Origin: Oscillospiraceae bacterium | GTDB taxonomy: Bacteria; Bacillota; Clostridia; Oscillospirales; Acutalibacteraceae | DNA length: 64,000 bases | Assembly (NCBI GenBank): GCA_015065685.1 | Contig: SVPU01000007.1 | Span: forward strand, 22,543-86,542 | Direction of reading: 5' to 3' | In this document: positions 34,771-43,418 of the stretch, one piece after another | How the letters are laid out: the number at the start of each line of letters is the position of its first letter | How positions within the stretch are numbered: position 1 is the first letter of the stretch | Notes under the pieces: generated by a model | Databases searched by the model: none | What the model was told of the DNA's origin: nothing | What the model saw: the letters and a program-made list of their open reading frames with translations, nothing else | Position numbers and translations under genes: made by a program

Positions 34771-35067
34771 TTAAATTTTAAATCTGCCAACAGGTGCTTC
34801 TTCAATTACTTGGTTGCTTTTTTCTTCCTCTTCATTTCGCCAGTAATTTGTTTTATAAAAAGCCAAAACAAGCGCAAAACCAACATTGAAAAGTGATGCT
34901 AAAATAGCGATATGCGGATATTGTTTACCGCATAAATACAAAATAATAGCCTCAGAAACAGCGATATAAGGAATGCAAATAAGCCAGACATTTCTGCGCA
35001 AACGCTTATATCTTTTCTTTATTTCTTTTCGTTTTTCTTCATAAACTTGCCATTTTGAATTTTCCAT
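34771..35067 (-). CDS. small two-helix membrane protein, unknown
   Basis: Not recognised. A 98-residue protein with a very basic N-terminus (EEKRKEIKKRYKRLRR), two membrane helices separated by a short turn (about 28-46 and 52-70), and an acidic tail. The positive N-terminus suggests both ends face the cytoplasm. It lies 12 bp before the ArsB/NhaD-like gene and 32 bp after another small membrane protein gene, all leftward, so it is probably part of that transcript. Confidence 0.65.
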   Translation of the reverse strand: MENSKWQVYEEKRKEIKKRYKRLRRNVWLICIPYIAVSEAIILYLCGKQYPHIAILASLFNVGFALVLAFYKTNYWRNEEEEKSNQVIEEAPVGRFKI

Positions 35068-35099
35068 AATAATCTAACCACTTTATTTCTTATTTATAT

Positions 35100-35657
35100 T
35101 TATTCAACCTCTATCGAAGAGGGCGCTTCCTGTTCTATGTTTTCTTCTTCGAAAACAGTCTCGGTTTCTTCCGTATTTTCTGCTTTAATGCGTTTTACGG
35201 TTCTCATAACAAAGCCGCCTGCACCAATAAAGCAAAGAAGAAGACCGAGCCCCAAATCCTTCAAATAGGAAATCGCAACCTCAGGCTCTAAAAGGTAAAC
35301 ATAGCCGTTTGTAACACATTGCAAGAATGAGGGAACAAAGTCAACCTCGCCGTTGTTAAACCATTCCTTGTAAACTTCGAAAAGGTCCTTTGCAAAGCAC
35401 AAATACCAAGCAATAACCATAACTAAAACGGCCAACGCAAGAGAAATGACAATTCCCTTAATGCTTTCTTTTTTAGCAAAAAGCGAATAACCCTTTATAG
35501 CGGCCAATGCGCCTATAAATCCGCTGATACCTGCGAGATAACCGAATTGGTAAAGCACAAACCAAAGTATTCCGCCCGCAAGCGAGAAAAGGAAGGCACC
35601 AAAAATTCCGGCAACAACATTTTCTTCTTCTACAAAAAGTTCTTTTTCTCTGTTCAT
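35100..35657 (-). CDS. multi-pass membrane protein, unknown
   Basis: Not recognised. A 185-residue protein with about four helices (from residues 15-35 onward; GIFGAFLFSLAGGILWFVLYQFG shortened here to its hydrophobic, Gly-rich character), a region between helices three and four that contains KDLFEVYKEWFNNGEVDF, and an acidic C-terminal tail. AAGGGG precedes the ATG by about nine bases. It is first in a leftward group with the 98-residue protein and the ArsB/NhaD-like transporter, suggesting a membrane-related role. Confidence 0.7.
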   Translation of the reverse strand: MNREKELFVEEENVVAGIFGAFLFSLAGGILWFVLYQFGYLAGISGFIGALAAIKGYSLFAKKESIKGIVISLALAVLVMVIAWYLCFAKDLFEVYKEWFNNGEVDFVPSFLQCVTNGYVYLLEPEVAISYLKDLGLGLLLCFIGAGGFVMRTVKRIKAENTEETETVFEEENIEQEAPSSIEVE

Positions 35658-35799
35658 AAAAATAACCCCTTTTAAATTATAAATATATATTAATTTTATC
35701 TAATGATAAATATAATGTCAAGGATAATTGTTTGCTAAGAAGAAAAAAGCAAAATCGACAAGTTTCAAAAGAAAAGAGTGAAAAGTGAAGAGTGAAGAG

Positions 35800-35844
35800 G
35801 TAAAAAGTAAAATCGACAAACCTCTGTCGAGATTTGTCGATTTT
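35800..35844 (-). terminator. terminator of tRNA-Trp
   Basis: AAAATCGACAAA (35809-35820) pairs perfectly with TTTGTCGATTTT (35833-35844). On the minus strand the stem follows directly on the tRNA 3' end and is followed by CTTTTTACC. Confidence 0.7.
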
Positions 35845-35918
35845 GGCAGGGGTAGAAGGACTCGAACCCTCACAAACGGTTTTGGAGACCGGTGTGCTAC
35901 CATTGACACCATACCCCT
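35844..35918 (-). tRNA. tRNA-Trp (anticodon CCA), CCA end encoded
   Basis: Acceptor AGGGGTA pairs with TACCCCT. The D-arm is GTG...CAC, the anticodon loop CTCCAAA places CCA at 35885-35883, and the T-arm contains GGTTCGAGTCC. Discriminator G and the CCA end are encoded. The anticodon stem has four pairs plus one mismatch at its outer end. Confidence 0.97.
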
Positions 35919-35971
35919 ATGTTTAGTTTTATGTAAGAAATGTGCCCACAAACAAAGCAATATACTTATAA

Positions 35972-35991
35972 CTTGTTTGGTGGAGCGTCAG
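35972..35991. repeat. copy of the tRNA-Met 3' end region (20-bp direct repeat, copy 1)
   Basis: CTTGTTTGGTGGAGCGTCAG occurs here and again at 36133-36152, where it is the acceptor 3' strand, the CCA end and the 3' flank of the tRNA-Met gene. Copy 1 has no tRNA body attached. Confidence 0.85.
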
Positions 35992-36000
35992 TTTCGAGGC

Positions 36001-36029
36001 TTAAAAACATTCCAGTGGAATGTTTTTAA
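36001..36029. repeat. perfect 14-bp palindrome in the tRNA spacer
   Basis: TTAAAAACATTCCA and TGGAATGTTTTTAA flank a single G. It may act as a terminator for the leftward tRNA-Met transcript. The rest of the 36030-36130 spacer shows no gene. Confidence 0.6.
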
Positions 36030-36138
36030 CTTGAAAGTCCCTGTCGCAGAAAGCAAGTGATAACGCCGCTTGATGCGCAAACTTACTCTTTGATATGGGT
36101 TAATTAACCATAAACAAGTTAAAAATTATCCGCTTGTT

Positions 36139-36215
36139 TGGTGGAGCGTCAGGGACTCGAACCCCGGACCGACCGGTTATGAGCCGGTTGCTCTAACCAA
36201 CTGAGCTAACGCTCC
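36139..36215 (-). tRNA. tRNA-Met (anticodon CAT), CCA end encoded
   Basis: Acceptor GGAGCGT pairs with ACGCTCC, D-arm GCTC...GAGC, anticodon loop CTCATAA with CAT at 36181-36179, T-arm GGGGTTCGAGTCCC, and discriminator A followed by encoded CCA. The paired first base excludes the initiator tRNA. A tRNA-Ile with a lysidine-modified CAT anticodon cannot be ruled out from sequence alone. Confidence 0.93.
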
Positions 36216-36288
36216 AAACAAGCAAGAATTATTATAACATAAATTTTTGATTTGTCAATAGAAAATGTAACTTTAATATTCAAAAAAA

Positions 36289-36318
36289 TAAAAGGGTGAT
36301 TTGAAAATCACCCTTTTT
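36289..36318 (-). terminator. terminator of purC
   Basis: AAAAGGGTGATTT pairs with AAATCACCCTTTT across GA; the flanking A-run on the left gives T-rich DNA on the minus strand after the stem. Confidence 0.85.
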
Positions 36319-36322
36319 AAAA

Positions 36323-37006
36323 TTATCTGTTGAGAATAAGCTTTGTGAGTTCAACAGGCTCTACAATCTTATCGCCCTTGTAAACACGCATATTACCTGA
36401 TGCGATTTCATCGATAAGAATAACCTCGCCGTTGTTATAACCAAACTCAAATTTAATATCCCACAAATCAAGGCCGATTTCCTTTAAATCGTCTGCCACA
36501 ATTTTGGTGATTTTGAGGGTTTGTTCTTTCATGCTCTCAAACATTTCACTGCTCATAACACCGAGTGCTGCCAAGCCTTCGCCTGTAACAAGGGGGTCGC
36601 CCTTTTCATCATTTTTGAAGGTGCACTCAACATATCCGCCCTCTAAAACGGTACCATCCTTAATATATTCACCGTATCTTCTGATGAAGCTTCCTGTTGC
36701 AACCAAACGGCAGATAACTTCAAGACCGTGGCCGAAAACAGTTGCAGGGAGCACCTCCATAGTAGCGTTTTCTATATCGGCAGAAACATAGTGGGTTTTG
36801 ATACCCGCCTTTTTCAAAAGCTCAAAATAACGAACAGAGGTTTCAAGGTTTGCTTTGCCGATTCCATCAATGGTAAGACCAACTGCGTTTTCACCCGGGT
36901 CGAACACACCGTCTTTACCGGTGCAATCATCCTTAAACTTGAGGCAAACATTGCCGTTGTCAAGTTTGTAAACGTCTTTTGTTTTTCCTTCATAAATTTT
37001 TGTCAT
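36323..37006 (-). CDS. purC: PurC, SAICAR synthase
   Basis: A 227-residue enzyme that joins CAIR and aspartate with ATP in step 8 of purine synthesis. Family motifs: [18 protein letters not shown] at the N-terminus, [16 protein letters not shown], and [24 protein letters not shown] near the end. ATG 37006 is chosen because AGGAAG lies eight bases upstream and the family start follows; earlier in-frame starts lack a ribosome site. It is 77 bp after the M18 peptidase gene, and no other pur gene is adjacent. Confidence 0.96.
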   Translation of the reverse strand: MTKIYEGKTKDVYKLDNGNVCLKFKDDCTGKDGVFDPGENAVGLTIDGIGKANLETSVRYFELLKKAGIKTHYVSADIENATMEVLPATVFGHGLEVICRLVATGSFIRRYGEYIKDGTVLEGGYVECTFKNDEKGDPLVTGEGLAALGVMSSEMFESMKEQTLKITKIVADDLKEIGLDLWDIKFEFGYNNGEVILIDEIASGNMRVYKGDKIVEPVELTKLILNR

Positions 37007-37083
37007 AGAGAACACTTCCTTAAATTTCAATACAAATGCATTATAACACAACTCATATAAAGTTGTATATATTTTTTTTAAAA

Positions 37084-38481
37084 TTATTTCATAAATTCAT
37101 ACATTGCTTTATAGCACATATAAACATCAAGTTTAGCGGTTGTTTCAAAGGGAGCATGCATTGAAAGAACGGGAACACCCAAATCAACCACATCAACACC
37201 AAGGTTTGCGATAAACATAGCAACTGTGCCGCCACCGCCCAAATCAACCTTGCCGAGTTCACCTGTTTGCCAAACGATATCTGCATTGTCAAGCATATTT
37301 CTGATACTTGCAACATACTCTGCCGAAGCATCGGAGGTGCTTGATTTGCCGCGGGCACCTGTATATTTCGTAACAACCACGCCATAATTCAAGAAGCTTG
37401 CATTTCTGCGCTCCATAACATCCTGAAAGGTGGGGTCCATGCCTGCGTTAACATCGGCTGAGAGGCACTTTGAATTTCTGAGTGCGATTGTGCCATCGCC
37501 ATCCTGCATAATTGCCAAATCCCTTATGATAAAGCGCAAGAAATCTGATTCAAGACCGGTGTTACCCTGCGAGCCAACCTCTTCCTTGTCGGCAAGAACA
37601 ACAACAGCGGTTTTCTCGGGCTTTTCAATATCTAATATTGCTGTGAGAGCGGGATAAGCGCAAACGCGGTCGTCTTGACCGTAAGCACCTATCATTGAAC
37701 GGTCAAAACCGATATCACAAGCCTTTACTGCGGGAACAAGCTCAAGCTCGGCAGAAAGAAAATCGGCTTCGGTTATGCCGTATTTTTCGTTTAATAGCTT
37801 TAAAATATTAAGCTTCACAAGCTCGCTTGCCTTATCATCACGGAAGGGGTGGCTACCGATGAGCACATTGAGTTCTTCACCCTTGATACCCTCGTTTAAT
37901 GTGCGCTTACTTTGTTCTTGCGCTAAATGCGGCAAAAGGTCATTTATAACAAACTTGGGCTCATTATCCTCTTCGCCGATGCAAACCTCTTTGACGCTGC
38001 CGTCCTTAAGTGCGAAAACGCCGTGAAGCGCTAAGGGGATAGCAGTCCACTGATATTTTTTAATTCCGCCGTAATAGTGGGTTTTGAACATTGCCAGCTC
38101 AATTTCTTCATATAGCGGGTTGGGCTTTAAATCAAGGCGCGGAGAATCAATATGCGCCGCGGAGATATTAACACCGTTCTCAACGGGCTCTTTACCGATG
38201 ACGGCAAGCGCAATTGTTTTACCGCGGTTGTTCATATAAATCTTGTCGCCCGCTTTATATTTTTTGCCAAACTCAAAGGGCACAAAGCCTGCTTTTTCCG
38301 CCATATCTACAGCCGTTTTAACCGCTTCACGCTCGGTTTTGGCAAGGTCGAGAAACTTTTTATAGCCATCGCAATAATTGTCGGCCGCCAATAAAGTTTC
38401 ATCCGAACAAACGAGTCTTCCGTTTTTATTGGTGCTGAAAAGTTGTTCCTTTAAAAGCTCGGTTTTACTTTTTTCTGACAT
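37084..38481 (-). CDS. M18 family aminopeptidase
   Basis: A 465-residue cytosolic zinc aminopeptidase. Metal-site motifs can be seen: [20 protein letters not shown], then [12 protein letters not shown], then [13 protein letters not shown], and a late VLSMHAPFE with the last His ligand. M18 enzymes remove N-terminal residues, often acidic ones, from peptides. Its length is normal for the family. It starts 14 bp after the Sua5-CoaE fusion gene, in the same leftward run. GGAG precedes the ATG. Confidence 0.93.
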   Translation of the reverse strand: MSEKSKTELLKEQLFSTNKNGRLVCSDETLLAADNYCDGYKKFLDLAKTEREAVKTAVDMAEKAGFVPFEFGKKYKAGDKIYMNNRGKTIALAVIGKEPVENGVNISAAHIDSPRLDLKPNPLYEEIELAMFKTHYYGGIKKYQWTAIPLALHGVFALKDGSVKEVCIGEEDNEPKFVINDLLPHLAQEQSKRTLNEGIKGEELNVLIGSHPFRDDKASELVKLNILKLLNEKYGITEADFLSAELELVPAVKACDIGFDRSMIGAYGQDDRVCAYPALTAILDIEKPEKTAVVVLADKEEVGSQGNTGLESDFLRFIIRDLAIMQDGDGTIALRNSKCLSADVNAGMDPTFQDVMERRNASFLNYGVVVTKYTGARGKSSTSDASAEYVASIRNMLDNADIVWQTGELGKVDLGGGGTVAMFIANLGVDVVDLGVPVLSMHAPFETTAKLDVYMCYKAMYEFMK

Positions 38482-38495
38482 AAATCTATCTCCTT

Positions 38496-40088
38496 TTAAA
38501 GCTCTTTGATAATTTTTTGGAATTGCTCTGTAAATTCTTTTTCTGTGCCGTTATTATAAATGATGTAATCACAATTTTGCTTGTAAAATTCATCGTTTTT
38601 ACCTGCGTTTATTCTAAGCAGAGCGGACACCTCATCCATAGAGTCGCGCAGCATAATTCGCTTGAGCCTTGTTTCCTTTGCCGCCAAAACTGCGACGGTT
38701 TTATTGCAAATTGAATTAATACCGCTTTCAAAAAGGGTGGGGGCATCTAAAATCACTCTGTCAAGACCCTCAATTTCTTTATGAATCAATTCGCATATAA
38801 ACGGAAGAATGGTTTTGTTCAAAAGCTCGGTGTTTTCCTTTGTTGCGAAGGCTTTTTGTGCTAAAGCTTTTCTGTTAAGCGCATTATCGGTTGTTAAAAT
38901 ATCATTGCCAAAGGCTTTAACTAAAGCCGAAAGACCTGCGCTTCCTTTAACGGTTGCAAGACGTGCTATTTTATCGCAATCTATAACCGAAAATCCGTTA
39001 TTTTCCGCAACTGCTCTAAGACTGCTTTTTCCCGAGCCTGTTGGCCCTGTGAGACCGATTATAAAAGGGAGCTTTATAACCTTAAAGCCAGATGCTCTCA
39101 GCAAGCGGTTATAAACCGCAAGACCAACTCCGCTTTTAGAAGGGGCGTGGATATAAACACGCTCACAATGGTGCTTGTCAATGTCTCTGAGAGCGGAAAA
39201 AACATCGTGTGCTAAAGAACTTTCGTTTTGAGAATTACCATAAACTATTTTAGGTGTTTTTAAAAGAGAACTGTCCTCTTCAAAGCATATAGCGGCAGCA
39301 TTTTGCTTAGCGTTAACGAATTTTGCAAACTGCTTTGTGTTACCCTCAACCAAAAATGCCTCTGTTTTGGGGGCATAGTGCTTGTATTTCATTCCGGGCG
39401 ATTCAACCTTGGCATTCTTCTCAGGCTCGGTTAACACCGCGCCGTCAATCACAAGGTCGGGGATAATTTTTTTTAAAGCCTCTGCAGTTACGGCACCCGG
39501 TCGCAAAAGCCTTGGTGGGTTGCTGCAAAAGGTTATAACTGTGGATTCCACTCCAACCGCACAGTCATCTGAAAAAACAATGGCATCGATTTTGCCGTCA
39601 AGGTCGTTTTCGACATGCTTTGCCGTTGTGGGACTCGGGCTGCCTGAAGTATTGGCAGATGGCGCCGCAAGCGGAAGCTCGGCAGCCTCAATAATATCGA
39701 GCGCTACCTTGTGCGATGGCATTCTGACAGCCACCGTGTCAAGACCTGCTGAAACACTTTTGGCGGTTTTTTCGGTTTTGGGAAGCACCATCGTGAGCGG
39801 TCCCGGCCAGAATTTTTCGGCACAAAGCAATGCCCTTTCGGGTATATTTTTTGCCACCTGGCTTAACATATTCATATTTGATATATGAACAATAAGCGGA
39901 TTATCCTGCGGTCTGCCCTTTGCGGCAAAAACTTTACCAATGGCATTGTCATCATAGCTGGAAGCTGCAAGACCGTAAACTGTTTCTGTGGGCATGGCAA
40001 CAATGCCGCCGTTTTTTAAAATTTCGGCCGCTCGTTTTATATTTTTTTTATAACATTGCTCACAAGAAAGAAGTTTTTCGGTTTTCAT
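38496..40088 (-). CDS. fusion: Sua5-type threonylcarbamoyl-AMP synthase + dephospho-CoA kinase
   Basis: A 530-residue two-enzyme protein. Residues 1-340 are a full long-form Sua5/YrdC protein: PTETVYGLAASSYDD, KGRPQDNPLIVHI, PSANTSGSPSPT, the Sua5 linker SPGMKYKHYAP (230-240) and a C-terminal Rossmann domain. They make threonylcarbamoyl-AMP for the t6A modification of tRNA. Residues 341-530 are a CoaE kinase: P-loop GPTGSGKS (348-355), VIDCDKIAR, and LDAPTLFESGI. CoaE phosphorylates dephospho-CoA, the last step of CoA synthesis. The junction (VIKLPFIIGLTGPTG) is in frame with no stop. The gene starts 3 bp after prfA ends. Confidence 0.92.
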   Translation of the reverse strand: MKTEKLLSCEQCYKKNIKRAAEILKNGGIVAMPTETVYGLAASSYDDNAIGKVFAAKGRPQDNPLIVHISNMNMLSQVAKNIPERALLCAEKFWPGPLTMVLPKTEKTAKSVSAGLDTVAVRMPSHKVALDIIEAAELPLAAPSANTSGSPSPTTAKHVENDLDGKIDAIVFSDDCAVGVESTVITFCSNPPRLLRPGAVTAEALKKIIPDLVIDGAVLTEPEKNAKVESPGMKYKHYAPKTEAFLVEGNTKQFAKFVNAKQNAAAICFEEDSSLLKTPKIVYGNSQNESSLAHDVFSALRDIDKHHCERVYIHAPSKSGVGLAVYNRLLRASGFKVIKLPFIIGLTGPTGSGKSSLRAVAENNGFSVIDCDKIARLATVKGSAGLSALVKAFGNDILTTDNALNRKALAQKAFATKENTELLNKTILPFICELIHKEIEGLDRVILDAPTLFESGINSICNKTVAVLAAKETRLKRIMLRDSMDEVSALLRINAGKNDEFYKQNCDYIIYNNGTEKEFTEQFQKIIKEL

Positions 40089-40091
40089 TTT

Positions 40092-41168
40092 TTATTGCTC
40101 CTCGGAAGCCTTGAGCGCTTCGGTGCGATAATGTGTGATAAGTGCATCAATAACCTCATCTATATCACCGTTGAGCGCTTGCTCTAATTTATAAATTGTG
40201 AGACCGATTCTATGGTCGGTGATTCTGCCTTGAGGGTAGTTATAGGTTCTGATTCTCTCGCTTCGGTCGCCTGTGCCTACCTGTGATTTTCTGTCCGAAG
40301 CGATGGCTTCATCGTGCTCACGCTGTTTTTCATCAAGCAAGCGTGAACGCAGAATTTTGAGCGCCTTGTCTTTGTTTTTGAATTGGCTTCTCTCATCCTG
40401 ACATTCAACAACGGTGCCCGTTGGAATGTGTGTAACACGGATAGCGGAAGAGGTCTTGTTTATGTGCTGACCGCCAGCACCTGAAGAACGGAAGGTATCA
40501 ATTTTAAGGTCGGCAGGGTTAATTTCAAGCTCAACATCCTCAGCCTCGGGAAGCACGGCCACGGTTACGGTTGAGGTGTGAATTCGTCCTTGCGTTTCGG
40601 TATCGGGCACACGCTGAACACGGTGAACACCGCTTTCGTATTTAAAGCGGGAATAAGCGCCTGTGCCTTCAATCATAAATGAAATTTCCTTATAACCGCC
40701 GAGCTCGGTTTCGTTTGCGTTAACAACCTCAATGCTCCAGCGTTTACTTTCGGCATACATTGAATACATTCTGAAAAGTGAGCCCGCAAAGAGCGCCGCC
40801 TCTTCACCGCCTGCGCCGCCGCGGATTTCAACGATAACGTTTTTATCATCGTTAGGGTCTTTGGGAAGCAATAGGATTTTAAGCTCATCGGCAAAAATTT
40901 CAATGTTTTCCTTTGCTTGCTTTAGCTCTTCCTCGGCAAGCTCTTTTAGTTCTTTATCAAGTCCGGGCTCTGCGAGCAGCTCAAGCGCTTCCTTTTCGGT
41001 GCTTTTTGCCGCGGTATATTCACGGTATTTTTCAACAATAGGGGTAAGCTCGCTGTGCTCCTTCATAAGCTTTCTGAAAAGCTCATTATTTGATACAATT
41101 TCAGGGTGGGTGAGCTCTTCACCTATTTGCTCATAGCGGTTAACAACCGTTTGTAATTTATCAAACAT
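40092..41168 (-). CDS. prfA: PrfA, peptide chain release factor 1
   Basis: A 358-residue factor that ends translation at UAA and UAG. The catalytic GGQ lies in [20 protein letters not shown], the N-terminal domain is coiled, and the stop-codon recognition domain is present. The length and the RF1-type insert ([20 protein letters not shown]) separate it from RF2, which needs a programmed frameshift in many species; none is seen. Its start overlaps the DUF951 stop by one base, and the Sua5-CoaE gene follows after 3 bp. Proximity of prfA and Sua5 is common in Firmicutes. Confidence 0.97.
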   Translation of the reverse strand: MFDKLQTVVNRYEQIGEELTHPEIVSNNELFRKLMKEHSELTPIVEKYREYTAAKSTEKEALELLAEPGLDKELKELAEEELKQAKENIEIFADELKILLLPKDPNDDKNVIVEIRGGAGGEEAALFAGSLFRMYSMYAESKRWSIEVVNANETELGGYKEISFMIEGTGAYSRFKYESGVHRVQRVPDTETQGRIHTSTVTVAVLPEAEDVELEINPADLKIDTFRSSGAGGQHINKTSSAIRVTHIPTGTVVECQDERSQFKNKDKALKILRSRLLDEKQREHDEAIASDRKSQVGTGDRSERIRTYNYPQGRITDHRIGLTIYKLEQALNGDIDEVIDALITHYRTEALKASEEQ

Positions 41169-41359
41169 TATTCTTCTCCGTTCGGTTTAACTATTTTTTT
41201 CAAGGCCTTTTCTGCCTTGAGGCGCGGTATCATAATTTCGTGGGAGCAGCCATCACAGCGAAGCTTGAAATCCATACCAATTCGGGTTACTGTGAAAATA
41301 TCCGACCCGCAAGGGTGCTTTTTTTTCATAATGAGTTTATCTCCAACCCTAATATCCAC
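41168..41359 (-). CDS. DUF951 family small protein
   Basis: A 63-residue protein with the DUF951 pattern: [34 protein letters not shown]. The conserved Cys residues (one in HPCG, two in CDGC) suggest metal binding. No function is established. It is the first gene of the leftward run with prfA, Sua5-CoaE, the M18 peptidase and purC. The ATG at 41359 has GGAGGGATTTCGTGG-type upstream sequence with a suitable GGAGG. Confidence 0.92.
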   Translation of the reverse strand: MDIRVGDKLIMKKKHPCGSDIFTVTRIGMDFKLRCDGCSHEIMIPRLKAEKALKKIVKPNGEE

Positions 41360-41473
41360 GAAATCCCTCCAAAAAACATAATCTTAATATATTATTATAC
41401 AACAAAATTACAATAATGGCAAGTATTTACAGTGTTATTGTACCTATTAGTCTTATATTTAAAATTATTTTTA

Positions 41474-41502
41474 TTTACAAGATTGAGATTAATTGGTATA
41501 AT
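41474..41502 (+). promoter_or_regulatory. promoter of the dnaD-dnaI-like operon
   Basis: TTTACA (41474-41479), 17 bp, TATAAT (41497-41502), 31 bp before the DnaD-like start codon. Confidence 0.75.
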
Positions 41503-41532
41503 GAGTATACTAATGCTAAATTGGAGAAGTGT

Positions 41533-42429
41533 ATGAATTATTATATAAATCCTTCGGTGCTTACATCTGCGTTCACCGTTCCGACAGTTGTAACCGACCA
41601 ATATTTGAAATTCGCTAAGGCTGAGCACATTAAGGTTCTGCTTTTCATACTCAGAAATATGTTTGAAGAAATATCTGTTGAAAGAATTTCCGAGAGCACG
41701 GGCGTTAGCGAATACGATATAAACGAAGCGCTGCTCTATTGGGCAGACACGGGCGTGTTATTACCTAAAGGGGAAGCCGCAAAGGCTGAGAAAGCCGAAA
41801 GAAGAGCAACCGAAAAGATTGAAAAGCCAACGAGGTTAGATGTTGCAAGGCGTGGCAACGAGGATGAAAAAATCCGTTATTTGCTGCAAGAAACACAAAT
41901 AAAGCTTGGCAGAAATCTTAAAACCAATGAGACAAGCACTTTAGTTTGGCTTTATGACGATGAGGGACTTGATGTTTCGCTTATTTTAATGATTGTGCAA
42001 TATGCGGTGGCACATAACAAGGCAAATATAAGATTCATCGAAAGCACTGCGGTTGATTGGGTTAATAAGGGAATAAACAGCATAGCTCTTGCGGATGAAG
42101 AGCTTCGCAAAATGTCTTTAGGTGAGCAAGCGTGGAAAATTGTTTGTTCTGCTTTTGGGCTTGAAAATCGTAAGCCAAGCAAAAAGGAAACAGAGCTTTC
42201 AAGCCTTTGGATAGATGAATGGAAGCTCTCAAAAGAGGATTTGGTTGAGGCCTACGAAGAGTGTGTTAACTCAAAATCAAAATTCAGCTTTGCTTATACC
42301 GCTAAAATAATTGAAAATTGGCACAAAGAGGGCAAAGGTGAAAAATCAAAAGAAAAAGCCAATAAAAAAGCCGATTTTGCGGCTTATGACCTTGATTTAT
42401 TTGAAAAAATGCTTAATTCAAAGGAATAG
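41533..42429 (+). CDS. DnaD-domain primosome protein
   Basis: A 298-residue protein. Residues 1-90 form a winged-helix DnaD/DnaB-type N-terminal domain (FILRNMFEEISVERISESTGVSEYDI shortened: ISESTGVSEYDINEALLYW). Residues about 130-220 hold a DnaD C-terminal domain (GLDVSLILMIVQYAVAHNKA, FIESTAVDWVNKGI). A second partial copy of that domain may follow. Such proteins help load the replicative helicase. ATG 41533 follows GGAGAAG; the longer upstream frame crosses the promoter and is rejected. It is 9 bp before a helicase-loader ATPase, which supports the assignment. Confidence 0.9.
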   Translation: MNYYINPSVLTSAFTVPTVVTDQYLKFAKAEHIKVLLFILRNMFEEISVERISESTGVSEYDINEALLYWADTGVLLPKGEAAKAEKAERRATEKIEKPTRLDVARRGNEDEKIRYLLQETQIKLGRNLKTNETSTLVWLYDDEGLDVSLILMIVQYAVAHNKANIRFIESTAVDWVNKGINSIALADEELRKMSLGEQAWKIVCSAFGLENRKPSKKETELSSLWIDEWKLSKEDLVEAYEECVNSKSKFSFAYTAKIIENWHKEGKGEKSKEKANKKADFAAYDLDLFEKMLNSKE

Positions 42430-42438
42430 TGAAAAAAT

Positions 42439-43401
42439 ATGATAACAAAAGAAACTACATATAAAATAGCCTTTGAAAACATAAAAAACAGGCTTAAAGA
42501 AAAAGAGAAAAACCGCGAGTTGCTGCTTGCTGCGGCTTATAGCGCTAATCCACAAATAGCCGAGATTGACCGCGAGCTTTCAGCAGTGGGAGCAACACTT
42601 GCAATAACCGCACTTTCGGGGGATAAAAAGACCTTAGAAGAGCTTAAACTGAAATCAAAAGCTTTGGCTGTTCAAAAAAAGGAGCTGCTTAAAAAGGCGA
42701 ATGTTCCTGATATTAAATATGATTGTCAGATTTGTCTTGACACGGGTCTTGTTGCGGGTAAAATCTGCGAATGTGTGAAGCGTGAGGCGGCAAAATGCCT
42801 GGCTAAAGAGCTTTCTCGCGAAATGCCGCTTGGCGACTGCAGATTTGAAAACTTCGACCTTAAATATTATTCCGATAAAAGCGATAAGGAAGGTCAGAAC
42901 GCCAGAAGACGAATGACTTCTATTTTAAAGCTTTGCAAGGAATATGTTATAAATTTTGACCCCAATGCTTCTAAAAACCTGCTTTTTATGGGCGATGCGG
43001 GACTTGGCAAAACTCATCTTACACTCTCAATTGTTTCTGGAGTTATTGAAAAAGGTTATATGCCCATTTACGGCTCGGCAGAAAACCTTTTTGCTACAGT
43101 TGAAACCGAAAAGTTTTCGGGTGAGGGCAGAGGTGCTTATGAGGCGATGCTTTCTTGCGATCTTTTGGTTATTGATGATTTGGGAGCCGAAATGGCAACA
43201 ACCTTTACAAAATCGGTGCTTTATAATCTTGTGAACACAAGAATTTTATCCCGAAGACCTACGATAATTAACACAAATCTCACAATGAAGCAGATTGAAG
43301 AACGCTACACACCGCGAATTTCTTCAAGGCTTATTGGTAATTACGAATGTAATAAATTTTTAGGCGCTGATATCCGTCAGCAAAAGATTTTAAATAAATA
43401 A
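42439..43401 (+). CDS. DnaC/DnaI-type helicase loader ATPase
   Basis: A 320-residue AAA+ protein. The N-terminal part is helical with a zinc-type Cys group (YDCQICLDTGLVAGKICECV); the ATPase part has Walker A GDAGLGKTH, Walker B LLVIDDLGAE and sensor-type IINTNLTMKQIEERYTPRI. This matches DnaI of Bacilli, which loads DnaB-type helicase at origins and restart sites. It is co-directional with, and 9 bp after, the DnaD-like gene; mnmG follows 17 bp later. Together the pair is a helicase-loading unit. Confidence 0.93.
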   Translation: MITKETTYKIAFENIKNRLKEKEKNRELLLAAAYSANPQIAEIDRELSAVGATLAITALSGDKKTLEELKLKSKALAVQKKELLKKANVPDIKYDCQICLDTGLVAGKICECVKREAAKCLAKELSREMPLGDCRFENFDLKYYSDKSDKEGQNARRRMTSILKLCKEYVINFDPNASKNLLFMGDAGLGKTHLTLSIVSGVIEKGYMPIYGSAENLFATVETEKFSGEGRGAYEAMLSCDLLVIDDLGAEMATTFTKSVLYNLVNTRILSRRPTIINTNLTMKQIEERYTPRISSRLIGNYECNKFLGADIRQQKILNK

Positions 43402-43418
43402 TCCAAGAGGGGATTTTT

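Noticed and set aside
35760..35845. CRISPR-like or tandem repeat near the tRNA-Trp gene
   Set aside because: GTGAAAAGTGAAGAGTGAAGAGG is a short degenerate run (described here by pattern only) without regular spacers.
39382..39888. 168-codon frame opposite the Sua5-CoaE gene
   Set aside because: It is Ser/Ala-rich shadow coding opposite a clear enzyme gene.
41416..41532. Long upstream extension of the DnaD-like frame
   Set aside because: It crosses a TTTACA-17-TATAAT promoter and lacks a ribosome site, whereas ATG 41533 has GGAGAAG in place.
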